A DNA stretch of 64,000 bases from positions 142,545,557-142,609,556 of the forward strand of contig CM067369.1 in the NCBI GenBank assembly GCA_034401795.1. Direction: 5' to 3'. Both the position numbers and the translations under genes were made by a program. The notes below the pieces were generated by a model that saw only the letters and a list, made by a program, of their open reading frames with translations, was not told where the DNA came from and made no database searches. The DNA comes from Chaetoderma sp. LZ-2023a. Lineage: Eukaryota; Mollusca; Caudofoveata; Chaetodermatida; Chaetodermatidae. Positions 54,521-64,000 of the stretch are shown here, in pieces (the first letter of the stretch is position 1; each line of letters starts with the position of its first letter).

Positions 54521-57269
54521 TGTATCAATAAACCACCACAGTTTTCGGTGCCCTATTGTCTGTAGTATGTTCAGGCCCATAATTTACCCCACATAGACTT
54601 GAGCTTTAATAAGCTAGTTATATTCCGAATCTAACAAATTCTAGATGACGTAATTTTAACATACAAAATTTAGCTTAAATGATGGTGTATTCGTGATTTT
54701 CGGTGACTAACTTTCCGTAATATGGTAGGTTCCAGAACTTCACTCACATAGACGTATAGGAGTTTGAATATGCTAGTTATATTGGGAATTTAAAAGAATT
54801 CGAGCTTGAAGTATTTTCGTAGTATGCGATTTCTTCGCATAAATTTGTTCCAATGTTGGCAGATCTGTGGTTTTCAATACCCTACCGTCTGCAATATGTG
54901 TGGCTACATAATTTCACCCATATGGTTAGATAGGGATATGAATACGCTAATGAAGCTTGAGATTTCTACCACGTAATAATTTTGTAATATTCAATTTAGT
55001 AGCCATGGACAGTTGTCAAAAACCAACAATTTACTATATTCAGTATTAGAATCTCAGTTCTCGGTTTGTAATCATTTTTTTACATATAGCTGTATGTAAC
55101 TCAATATGTACTACTGCTTTTGCACAATTCTACCATCAAGTAATTTGGTAATATGTAGTTACATATTCGCCATATGGCCGTATTGTAATATGGTTGGTTC
55201 ATATTCACCACATTCAGATAGGTGTCGATATGTCCTGACATATCGCTCATAATGGGTTCGGCCCAGAATATCACCCATATGTTTAGATAGGTATAGGCAT
55301 AAGCCTACGACGTAGTGAGATTTAAAAATTTCATAACGTAAATAAGCTCAAACTTAGGATAATTCATGGTTTTCATTGCAATACGTTCACCCCCAGAATT
55401 TCACCGACAAATACTTATAGGAAATATGCTAGTTGCATTCCAAATTTAAAAAATTCTACAGGGACGTAATTTCATAGTACACAATTCCATACCGAAAATT
55501 GGCACAAATTCTGTCAGATCAACGATTTTCTGTACCACACTGTTTGCAATAGGTTCGATCCCAGAAGTTCACCCATATGGTTAGATACGTATATGAATAC
55601 GCTAATAAAGTATCAAAGGTTTAAAAAAATGTTTACTTTACAGTAATTTCGTCATATGCAATTTAGTAGTGGCACAACATTGTCAAATTACAATAATGTA
55701 CTATATTCGGTACCAGAATATCTCTACATGCCTTGTAGCCAGTTTTCGAACATAAGGCCATGTAGAACTCACTATGTTCTCGTGCTGTGCGAAATATTGT
55801 AATAATTCTACCACCAAATATTTATTATAGTAATGCGAAAATATTTCTATATATCCCATATTATTAGCCACGTGTACTGGTAGAACCTGACTTAGCAGGC
55901 TAATACCCTAACATTTGCACATATGGTCAACAAGATCGTCATCATTACAACGATTGAGGCCGGTTTTGGCCTTTTTGTTGAGCAAAAATATTTGATTTAA
56001 TAGTTTGTCACTGTTTCCAGTAAAGATATCGTTTAATAGGTGACATAGATATGATAGCTAAATGAAACAGATCACGATGTCACTGGGTCTTCAGTCAGAA
56101 TGTGTTCTACTATATCATTTTCGTTGGAGAAAACTAGGTTCACGGTATTGGTTCTATCCTGGCTACTTAACTTTGTTGAAAAGGTTATCTGTCGGTACAG
56201 AATGGGGTCCTGTATTGCATCAAAAATATACTTGCTTTGTGCATTTCACTAGCATTGCAGTGTATATTTCACCAATATATTTCCAGGTAATAAGCTCTTC
56301 ACGTCTGTTTAAGAAGGTATCAAGATTTAGGTTTAAAATATTATTTACAGTTTTTCTTTAATATGTTTGAATGGGTGTCAGGGTCTGTACTGCTTCTTGC
56401 GCTGATTTTCTACTGACTGGGTTGCCAGTTCTGTTGATTTCTTTATCTTTACAAGTTGATGATACCTAATGACCCAAATTTGATCTGTTGCTCTCTGTTA
56501 ATGCAGTAGTTAAATTTTCTCATCACTGGCTGCTCTTAATTTTGTCTGTTCCTCTCTCTCTCTCTCTCTCTCTCTGTTAAGGAGTTTAGCCTGGAGAAAA
56601 AGGATGGATGGAAAAATTGTTGGACTGACCAAAAATATAAGCTGCTTTTCCTAGCCCATAGCTAATACTGCCCATATCTTTTTGCAAGAAATATTCCTTC
56701 TTTTGTGTTTATTGTCCGCGTATATCTTTGTCATAAGTGGCTTGTATGCCTTTATATAACTTCATTTTTTCATGAAACAGTTGAGTTTATTCTCAGAATT
56801 ATAATACCCTCCGGGCACGCTATCTACCATTGATGCCTTGCATCAATATGTGTACTTGTTTAGAGTAGTTATTTGGAGTTCCGTTGGCTGTTTATTAAAA
56901 TAATTAAGCGGTCATCGCCACGCAAACTCTATTACAGTTGGACCAGAACAAATAAGAGAACTCGCCATGAATCATGCGCATGAAGATAATAATTATGAGA
57001 TATTCAGCAATCTAAAAATAGTGCCGTGTCTTCGCGCCGAGAATTATTAGATCTTGTATAGATGGAGATCTCGTGAGACACAGCCCCACAATCCCCTGTG
57101 CGAAATGGCCGTACCTATAGGCAATTCTAGACAGCAATAAATAGAAGCATGCCCGCTGGAGCGGGCACACAATGAAGCGGGCACACAATAAATGTACATA
57201 CAAGCGCAGCGAGTCGAAGCTGTTGGCATGGTCTGTGTTGTATCTCGCCAAAGATACTTAACCTATCCT

Positions 57270-57575
57270 TAGCTATATGAGAGGTACCCCTGTAAAGGAG
57301 GAGTCCTGGCTAACTAGTTTAATATAAACTAATGTCTCACGCAGGCCAATAAATTGGTTTTGCGAGAGGAAAATGCCTCGCGCAGACCTCCATCACAGGA
57401 AAATGCCTTTCACACCATAGCGGAGGAGGAGAGACAACCGAGACCACACTGCTACATAGAACAATGCCAAGGTGTGTTAAATTATATATGTGTAATTATT
57501 TATATATGGATGCACGCTGTATTAGGTGAAGGCGGAGCGCCAGCTTCAACAGAATATGGCACCATCGTCGCTTAA
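57270..57575 (+). CDS. Unrecognised coding-like segment, inverted paralogue at 60626-60930
   Basis: The 57354-57575 ORF reads LREENASRRPPSQENAF and ends GEGGAPAS. The minus-strand copy reads LQEESASRGPPSQENAF in the same relative frame. DNA similarity starts upstream at GAGAGGTACCCC/GTAAAGGAG (57280). Both stay open, and the matching residues are concentrated in the N-terminal half. No family is recognised. Confidence 0.35.
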
Positions 57576-58574
57576 GCTAGTCACTGGTTTAGTCAGTGCT
57601 GCATTATTTTGGCGGTTCTTCTTGTGTGAAGCTAGGCTAACATTTAGTTATTGGGTCCAAACACATATGGTTCATGCCTCAAACAGCTTAGGCCTACTTA
57701 ACTTTAATAACGTGTTGCCTTCCTGGCGGATGAGCCCTGGTAGCCATCTCGGCACAATCGGCACAAATAAAAGCACAAGATTATCAGTCCAATTTACTGA
57801 AATGGTTAGTGCACACAAGCTTGGTGCAGTGGTGAAGTTGCCTCTATTAGTGAGGTAGTTGAGCCCATGGTGGATATGGCACAAGCGAATCAGCGCCGCT
57901 TAGCTCAGAAGCGCCCCCCCCCCTCCCCAAAGCAATGTTCGTAGTCAGAACAGTGGTCAAAACATTAAAAAGCTCTGGATACGTGCATGATTCTAGCTAC
58001 CACTTTTTGGCAGGTCCGGCGTGATATCAGTACATGCCAATCGTTTCACATGATGTTTCTGTTGTTAAAAGCCAAAAGTGATTGCGTCACCAATCAGTCA
58101 TGGCGATAGTTGTTGGTGGGGGGGGGGGCCTGATTTTATGTAGTGCGGATCGGCCAGACAGATACGGACGACTGTACGGGGCGACCGCTCTGGGTGCATT
58201 CCAAGCACGCCCCCCTGGGTAGGATAGTATGCGTGTATAAAGCCATATAAGAGAGGTTTCTGTAAAATGGCTAAGTCTGTAAGGACGCGTAGCGCGCATG
58301 CGCGCGCATCAGAGCTTCCCTGGGAACACGTGTCAGTATTGGGAGAGAGTATGCTTATAGTGTACCGAGTTGGTACTTGTAATTTCTTTAAATCACTGCA
58401 TTCTCGTCGTACTTGGTACCAATCATGACCAGAATGAAACGAGGATTTCAAAACTTTTTACCTTTTTAAAATCGGACCAGAAATGGCCGGATTATCCACA
58501 AATGGCTCACTAAAATTATTTCCAAAATATTGCTTGAACGTCGTAATAGCGTGTATGTATTAAGTGAATGGGGA

Positions 58575-58715
58575 ATGCGCTGATCACGTGATCGCCACGT
58601 CACCCTTTCTAGCTGCACGCTAATTGGCTACTGCTCACCTGCTGATTGGCTGGGGCGTCCTGCGTCTGATGTCACGAGTGGTATAAAAGGAGATAAAAAT
58701 CAAGAATCGAGAGCA
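58575..58715 (+). promoter_or_regulatory. Orphan RNA polymerase II-type promoter
   Basis: Two inverted CCAAT boxes (ATTGG at 58623-58627 and 58645-58649), a CRE-like TGATGTCACG at about 58668 and a TATA box TATAAAAGG at 58682-58690 are spaced as in a metazoan core promoter. Start would be near 58710-58715. No long ORF follows. A GGTGAGC donor-like site lies near 58840, so a spliced non-coding RNA or an element-internal promoter is possible. Confidence 0.5.
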
Positions 58716-58849
58716 CTTCGGCGAGGAAGCTGACATGACAGCAAGGTTGGTGGGCCAGTGCAGTGCTAGACGTGGGATAACTGCTTACTGACTGTGGTAC
58801 CTAAACCACAGCAGTAACCTTTGGAATTCAGATCTCCTGTGCCGGTGAG

Positions 58850-60600
58850 CGACCTTGAACATCCGCATTACATTTTTGTAAGCTGTCGGACGGCCATCCG
58901 AGGGCAACTAACCAAATAAGAAGAACTCCCTTTCCAGAACGCTCACAGAGGAGCTTCCCTGTGGATGGGTCTTGGGGGCCCGATGTAAATTCTACAGGAT
59001 GTAGATCCATGGTGATTCTTGGTGGATAACTTGCCGGATCTTCTGGACCATGCTGAAAAGTGGTATCAAACTTCCGCGCAGCATGTCGTGTGTTAATTAA
59101 CTTTTAGGCCACAGTCTGGTGGGACTCTGCCCGGTACACTGCAAGACCTATGCGATGTATCCCGCACGGTGTACCTAGTTATGTACATACAATAATGTAA
59201 TTACAACTGAAATCTTCCCAGCAACTTCGGAATCATGCCACCTCACGCTACTCATCTGTAGTGCATCAACTTCAGTGATTTAGGAACTGTTTCCGTTCTG
59301 ATGACCAATAGGTACTCAAGTAACTATACTATTGTGTTATTCATTATTTCTGTAATAGGTACTGATGACTAATAGGTACCTTCCCGGTCTTGAGACCGCA
59401 TTTTTATATTTTCTGTTTCATACTGTATATATTATCTTTATTTATGTGTGCTTACAACTAACAAGCACCGTAGGGTCTTATGACCTGATATACTGTTAGC
59501 ACTGTACTAGTTAGTTATGTATATGGCAAGTAGCCATCCTAGTTATTTTGTTTTGTTTACATAAAAACTCTAGAATGCAGTACGCTAGGCTGTACTATAC
59601 AGCAACATTATATCTGCATCACTATTTCCTCCAGCAGCAATTTTACACTGAGGTCACTGATCATGCTCACATTGCTCGAGCCTGACATATGACTGACTAA
59701 ACCTGGCTATTCTAGCTCGATAGGATAGGTTTAAAGTGGTTAGGGACAATCTCTCCATAAGAGACGTATTGTGTATGCCTCTTCCGGCTGTGGCGGATAT
59801 GTAACACTGCACACCAGCTAGATGATATAAATTGGCCAATTACCTTAGGGCTTCTTTCTACGCTCCTCCAGCTGCAAGGCTTAATAATTGCCTGGACTCC
59901 CAATCGACACCTTGGTAGGATCCGACACTGGGAAACTATTGGGGTTTCCAAGCAGTGAAAACTAAAGTGCCAATTTCGCATACACCCCCTCAGTATCTTC
60001 AGATACCTGTTAGCTTAGATAACCCAGCCAAGGTAGAAAGCACTGCAACTATAAATTATATTATGTAAATCCGGCCTGCAGTGCATCTCTGGGCATTCTG
60101 GAACATAACCCTAATGACAAGTAAAATGTTAGTTCCGTAACACACGGGTGACGGACAAGACACAGATCTCCATCCAACTCTGTATGGTGACTGGGTGTGG
60201 CCTTAGAGCCCACCACGCCATCATGGGAAGGTCACTAGCGATGGATATATGCCTGTTACTCCCACCATAAGAATACTATTGTGCTTTCTAAATTACTTAT
60301 GTGAACTGTAACCCATCCTAGTGATGTTATATATGGTTGCGGGGTTATACATGACCGGATCGTCATATGATTCGGGAGCTGTCGCTCCGTAACATGTTGT
60401 CTTTCTGAGGAAGATGCTATGCACGGCGACCTTCGGGAAGCCAGGCATCTTCGCCAGTTAGGCTTATGTGTCAAAAGATAGGTAGGAATCCCTGCCACTT
60501 GCGGCCAAAGCTTGGAAGCATAGCTAACAATTAAAGATAGGTTAGAATTTAGCAGAAGGCCCGCATAAATAATGCGGCAACTACCAATGCAGTATCTTTG
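58850..60600. other. No gene recognised
   Basis: Short ORFs on both strands show no domain. Several GGTACC/TGATGACTAATAGGTACC-like phrases recur near 59300-59380. Otherwise nothing is supported. Confidence 0.4.
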
Positions 60601-60625
60601 GACTTACATAAAACCTATAAATTCT

Positions 60626-60930
60626 TCAGAAATCATCCGACCCGTCTTCACGTAAACCAGTGTGCAGCACATTAATTATAATCTCACAAGGATTGACCAC
60701 TGCACATAACGTTTTGTTTGAACAAAAGAGTGGCCCTTTTTGCCAGCTCTTTTCCTCCACTTCGGCGTTGAAGGCATTTTCCTGTGACGGAGGCCCACGT
60801 GAGGCACTTTCCTCTTGCAACAATGTTATTTTGTAGGTGTTAGGGGTGTAATTGATTTATATTAAACTATTTAAGTAGCCTCGTTAGGACTCTCCCTTAC
60901 GGGGATACCTCTCTGGGTTTACGAGTCTGT
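60626..60930 (-). CDS. Unrecognised coding-like segment, inverted copy of 57270-57575
   Basis: The minus-strand ORF 60823-60626 (LQEESASRGPPSQENAF...) mirrors the 57.35-kb ORF. Upstream, GAGAGGTATCCCCGTAAGGG and TAGTTTAATATAAATC match 57281-57330. In this copy the segment lies about 140 bp from its companion segment (61068-61319); on the plus strand the companions are 5.2 kb apart with the fold-back element between them. Confidence 0.35.
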
Positions 60931-61067
60931 GCAGTACCTCCTGCGAGCCCACGTAGAAAGAACACCAGTTTGGTTCTATGTACTGTATTATTATGCTCAT
61001 TCACTAGCAAACGAGTACCATTATTTGTATAGTTGTTATTATTTTTATTATTATTATGTCTAGACTT

Positions 61068-61383
61068 TTAAGTTAGTTTATGGACTGACATACCAGTGAC
61101 ACCAACAGTTGGGATGAGACCGTGAGGTTGAATCTCAGCGGCAATGGTTGCACGGCCCCACTGGAACATTATCGTTCCACCGGCTCTAGAAGCCTGTCTT
61201 TGTATCTTCCGGAGTCGCAAAGCGGGATCCATAACCCCGAGAACCATAGCTAACCAGCCCTCCTGAACATCCTGTACATGCGGTGCAATAGAGCCGAGCA
61301 GTATAACAGACCACCACATACCCCCGCAAGTTACAATTAGTTGTTATATAACCCATGAATAGGGATTCCAAAAAACTAGACAT
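61068..61383 (-). CDS. Unrecognised coding-like segment, paralogue of 51890-52122
   Basis: The minus-strand ORF contains EGWLAMVLGVMDPALRLRK and GGTIMFQWGRATIAAE. The corresponding plus-strand copy at 52 kb has WLTLVTEIVDCGLL and GTFTFQRGWATIAA. Conservation of GT-x-x-FQ-x-G-x-ATIAA across two diverged DNA copies hints at past coding constraint. No signal peptide or domain is recognised. Confidence 0.35.
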
Positions 61384-61389
61384 TGGCGA

Positions 61390-61850
61390 CTCACCGGCGC
61401 CGTCTTCCCAGGCCGGCCTCAGCTGTGGATATGACTTGTGCTGGTGTAGATTGCTTAGAGCGAGCTTTGCATATTAGCTTGGTGGAATATATACTATATG
61501 ATGACAAATCAGCAGTCACCATAGCAGAGCTCAACCAATCATCGCGCACTAAGGGACGGGGGTAGCATGAGAGTAACACGTGCTTATGGCGTCACGTTAC
61601 CTTCACCCTATCAACAAATGCGCGATGGTGATCTAAAGCAACTTAGAATCATTTTGAAGGACTATTCTTGTTTTATTAAAGCGATGCTAATCTCATCTCA
61701 AATGTTGTATTGCACCGATGGAATATGGTTTATAGATTCCATATCATTCATATCCTGTCACATTCCCTGATCTCTATCGCAATTATCTGTTTTGTAATAT
61801 CTAGTAAATGTTGAACAGTGATCCTCAAGCTATTGTGTGTGATGTCATGT
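61390..61850. other. No gene recognised
   Basis: Only short unrelated ORFs are present. No repeat family was identified. Confidence 0.4.
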
Positions 61851-61859
61851 AAGCTCCAA

Positions 61860-62000
61860 TGCATCACATTCTTTAATATGTAATGATCATCCCATTGAAT
61901 ATTTTGAAACTAATTTGACTGGAAGTTGTTGCTGCCTATGGCAGCAACAACTTCCAATCAAATTGGTTTCAAAATATTCAACAGCTTACCTGTATGATTG
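61860..62000 (+). repeat. CRE/hairpin module, copy K: near-perfect 42-bp-stem hairpin
   Basis: The left arm 61895-61936 (TTGAATATTTTGAAACTAAT ... GTTGCTGCC) pairs with 61940-61981 around a TAT loop, with two mismatches by eye. CAGCTTACCTGTATG follows. The CRE part is reduced to TGATGTCA upstream (about 61840). Confidence 0.88.
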
Positions 62001-63220
62001 CTTTTATACCACTTTGCCAAACTATAGCTGGAGCCTCTATGACTGAACGTATATACCGAGGCAGACATACTACGGGTTTTCTGATTGGTAGAAAAGTAAA
62101 TCCTGACAGCCATCATAGTGTGTAGAAATGTACCAACATTTAACTACTAAATCCTGAATAACTTTCCTTAGGGGCGTGATAAAAGGCTTACAATTACCTG
62201 GATAGTTTATGACCGGCGTGTTAGATCACCTGAATAGCTATCAAGAGATGGCGTTCTTACTGAAGTCATTCTACACTCTCTTTACTGTGGCTACACACGC
62301 TGGCCTATAGAACCAATGAGAGTGTGGCTGGAGCATCTCAGACCTGGTCGTTTCGTACCCCGCTAACACGTGTCGGTTTGTATCCAACGGAGTGATCCAC
62401 GCTACACCATCCACAAAAAGGTAACCGCAGAAAAGCAGTGACATATCTAATCGAAATCGTTACCAAGTTTGATTTAGGCATATCTGAATGAGATTCTGAA
62501 TCCGCAAGGGATCTATGCTAGTGTCTCTTCATGCTACCATAAATATGTGACTGTGGAAAGCAGAGACGCATCTACCGGTAATTCGAAACACTATTGAGCA
62601 TGTTCTTACCGAAACACAGCCTACTCCAAGATCACAACTACTGTATTGATAGAAATGCATTAAGATATTGTGATGGGCTGGTATAAGTATGGCTTGTTCA
62701 GTCAAATTAAAATGTTCGTTCTTTGAAGAAGATATCTAGTTTGTTTCTGAATTATTCAGCAGTTGCCATTTCGTCCATTGTAGCCATCAATGAATTCCAC
62801 TCTTGTACCAGGGGGTCCCTTTCGTGACTGACTTGGTTCGTGAAGCAGGAACCACGAACCACAAAGCGTAAAAACAGCATTTATGCAAATTGGCGAGGCT
62901 TGCCGATCGTAATTTCTGGCAATATTCTGAACCCACAAGTATTTTAAATTGTGTTAACTTTGGCAACTAATTTGATAATATTTCAATTTAGACTTTAATT
63001 TCAGTCTATGTAAATCGTAGATGACCACATCCACTAAAATATTGACGAGATTTCATCATTCAAATAAGTTTTACCATTTATCTGGGCACAACAATCTTGA
63101 AATTTATGAACCAGTAACCATTTATAACAAGGAACCAAGCTCAAAACTGGTTCAACGTACTGCGTCAGTAAATATTCCACTTACGGAAAGCCAAAACGTA
63201 TGAACCACAGACTGCGTCAG
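62000..63220. other. No gene recognised
   Basis: Short ORFs (62756-62938 minus, 63021-63203 plus) have no domain and overlap nothing recognisable. Confidence 0.4.
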
Positions 63221-63224
63221 CCAA

Positions 63225-63710
63225 CCTTGAACCAATTCAGCTATACTCCATCGCCAATGACCTAAGCTGGAACAAACACATCACTGAGATCTGCAGCAAA
63301 TCATACAGAACCTTAAGACTATTGTGGAGATATTTGTCATGCTGTTCCTAAGAAATCAGACTTCAAGCATACATGGGACTAATTAGACCAGTTTTGATAC
63401 AGTACAATCTGGGACCCTCATCAAATAACGCTTCAGGACAAACTAGAAAATGTGTAAAAACCTGCAGCTAGATTTATCAACTCAAACTATTGCTATGAAC
63501 CAGGCAGTATGACAAATATTATGCAAACCCTAAAACTCCCACCATTGTCAAAAAGAAGGAAACAAAACCACCTTATTTTGTTCTAAAAAGGTCTACAGTA
63601 ACAAGCAAATATAGCATTAGACAGTCTACAGACTCCAATTCGGAAAACCAAAAACATACCCAACAGCCACTTCAACCAAATTTATGTAAGAGCCAACGTC
63701 TTTAAATTCA
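63225..63710 (+). pseudogene. LINE C-terminal fragment
   Basis: The plus strand encodes NDLSWNKHITEICSKSYRTL with RLLWRYLSC (63255-63345). After frame changes come LQAYMGLIRPVLIQYN (63360) and phrases near 63500 that read GSMTNIMQTLKLPPLSKRR. These match the post-RT region of jockey/CR1 LINEs ('DLsWnkHI..I..KA...L.LL.R', 'Y..LIRPvL'). At least three frameshifts are present. Confidence 0.75.
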
Positions 63711-64000
63711 GCTTTACTTATACTTATTGGTCCTTATTGGTGATTTACAGTTCAGACTCCTACAGATCCTCTTCACTGGACTCCAGATCTTCATTTACAG
63801 TATTTGCTTTTTGACTTCCGGTTATATTAATTTTTGCTTTATAATTATAATACAAAATATCTTGGTTTTCCCAATGTTTATCTAGCCTGTTTTAAGGTGT
63901 TCAGGATTTTAGCTGAAATAACATGGTTACGGAGGCTGTTCCACATTGGTGTAGCCTGTACAGTGAATGAATTCTTGCAGAGCGATGACCTAGGTCTTTG

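Larger units (their letters stand above)
53030..55700. repeat. Direct duplication and degenerate ~150-bp repeats inside the fold-back
   Basis: About 690 bp at 53041-53725 recurs at 54684-55380 in the same order, including TTGGCAGATCTG.GG, TTTCACC.ATATGGTTAGATA and TCTACCATCAAGTAAT. Shorter units of the form 'ATATGGTTGGTTC..ATTCACC..AGATAGG' recur within each block. Two CRE modules interrupt the array between the blocks. Confidence 0.75.
52123..56862. mobile_element. Fold-back structure: ~660-bp inverted arms around 3.4 kb
   Basis: The left arm (52123-52780) starts ACAAGTACACATATTGATGC and the right arm (56200-56862) ends GCATCAATATGTGTACTTGT. Colinear complementarity runs throughout: CCCGGAGGTTATTATAATTC / GAATTATAATACCCTCCGGG, GATGCAATACAGGACC / GGTCCTGTATTGCATC. 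The arms differ by a (TC)n expansion on the right (56552-56574) and small changes. No transposase is found inside, so it is probably a non-autonomous transposon or an inverted duplication. No clear target duplication is seen. Confidence 0.8.

Overview
The window is animal genomic DNA. It has split coding exons with consensus splice sites, a secretin/adhesion-type seven-transmembrane receptor, Tc1, DIRS, LINE, SINE and gypsy elements, and abundant microsatellites. The repeat whose ends read AGCTCACCTGGCC and GAGCGATACAGGCCC is one I associate with bivalve mollusc genomes, so a lophotrochozoan, probably a mollusc, is my best guess. That assignment rests on memory of repeat style and not on a search. 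There is no bacterial-style operon, rRNA, intact tRNA gene or CRISPR array.

Layout. 0-3.5 kb: two adjacent unrecognised ORFs at the left edge, a 100-bp direct duplication, and a broken copy of a repeat-associated protein. 3.5-16.6 kb: a nested transposon stack. A degenerate minus-strand LINE (endonuclease at 15.4-16.6, reverse transcriptase at 5.7-9.4 kb) is cut by an apparently intact Tc1 element (6978-8634) and by a 6-kb block of tandem and dispersed repeats. A second, frameshifted Tc1 copy (3950-5609) sits inside a (TA)n tract. 17.9-33.2 kb: two exons of a minus-strand receptor gene (N-terminal ectodomain exon at 32.2-33.2, membrane exon at 17.9-19.4). They join in phase, but the membrane exon has a frameshift and a stop. 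A decayed DIRS retroelement with inverted ends (21.4-27.0), a SINE inside a LINE tail (27.4-28.2) and several CRE/hairpin modules lie in the putative intron. 33.6-36.3 kb: a 13-bp minisatellite abutting a tandem array of 360-bp tRNA-like (SINE-type) units. 36.9-47.9 kb: a young gypsy-class LTR retroelement with 1.7-kb LTRs, 4-bp target duplication, damaged gag, intact pol and a stop-interrupted env. 48.8-50.0 kb: a full copy of the GAGCGATACAGGCCC repeat. 52.1-56.9 kb: a fold-back structure with about 660-bp inverted arms. 57-61.3 kb: inverted copies of small coding-like segments around an orphan TATA/CCAAT promoter. 63.2-63.7 kb: another LINE tail.

The most unusual pattern is a dispersed module seen about a dozen times in 64 kb. 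It combines TGACGTCA (CRE) palindromes, a polyadenylation hexamer and a hairpin built from TTGAATATTTTGAAAC and GTTGCTGCC arms. One orientation also has a CAGGTAAG donor-like site, and one end carries a GGGCGGGGCATAGCTA motif. One copy lacks the hairpin exactly. The LTR promoter carries the same TGACGTCACAATCA string. These copies could be spreading ready-made regulatory signals, but this is inference from sequence only.
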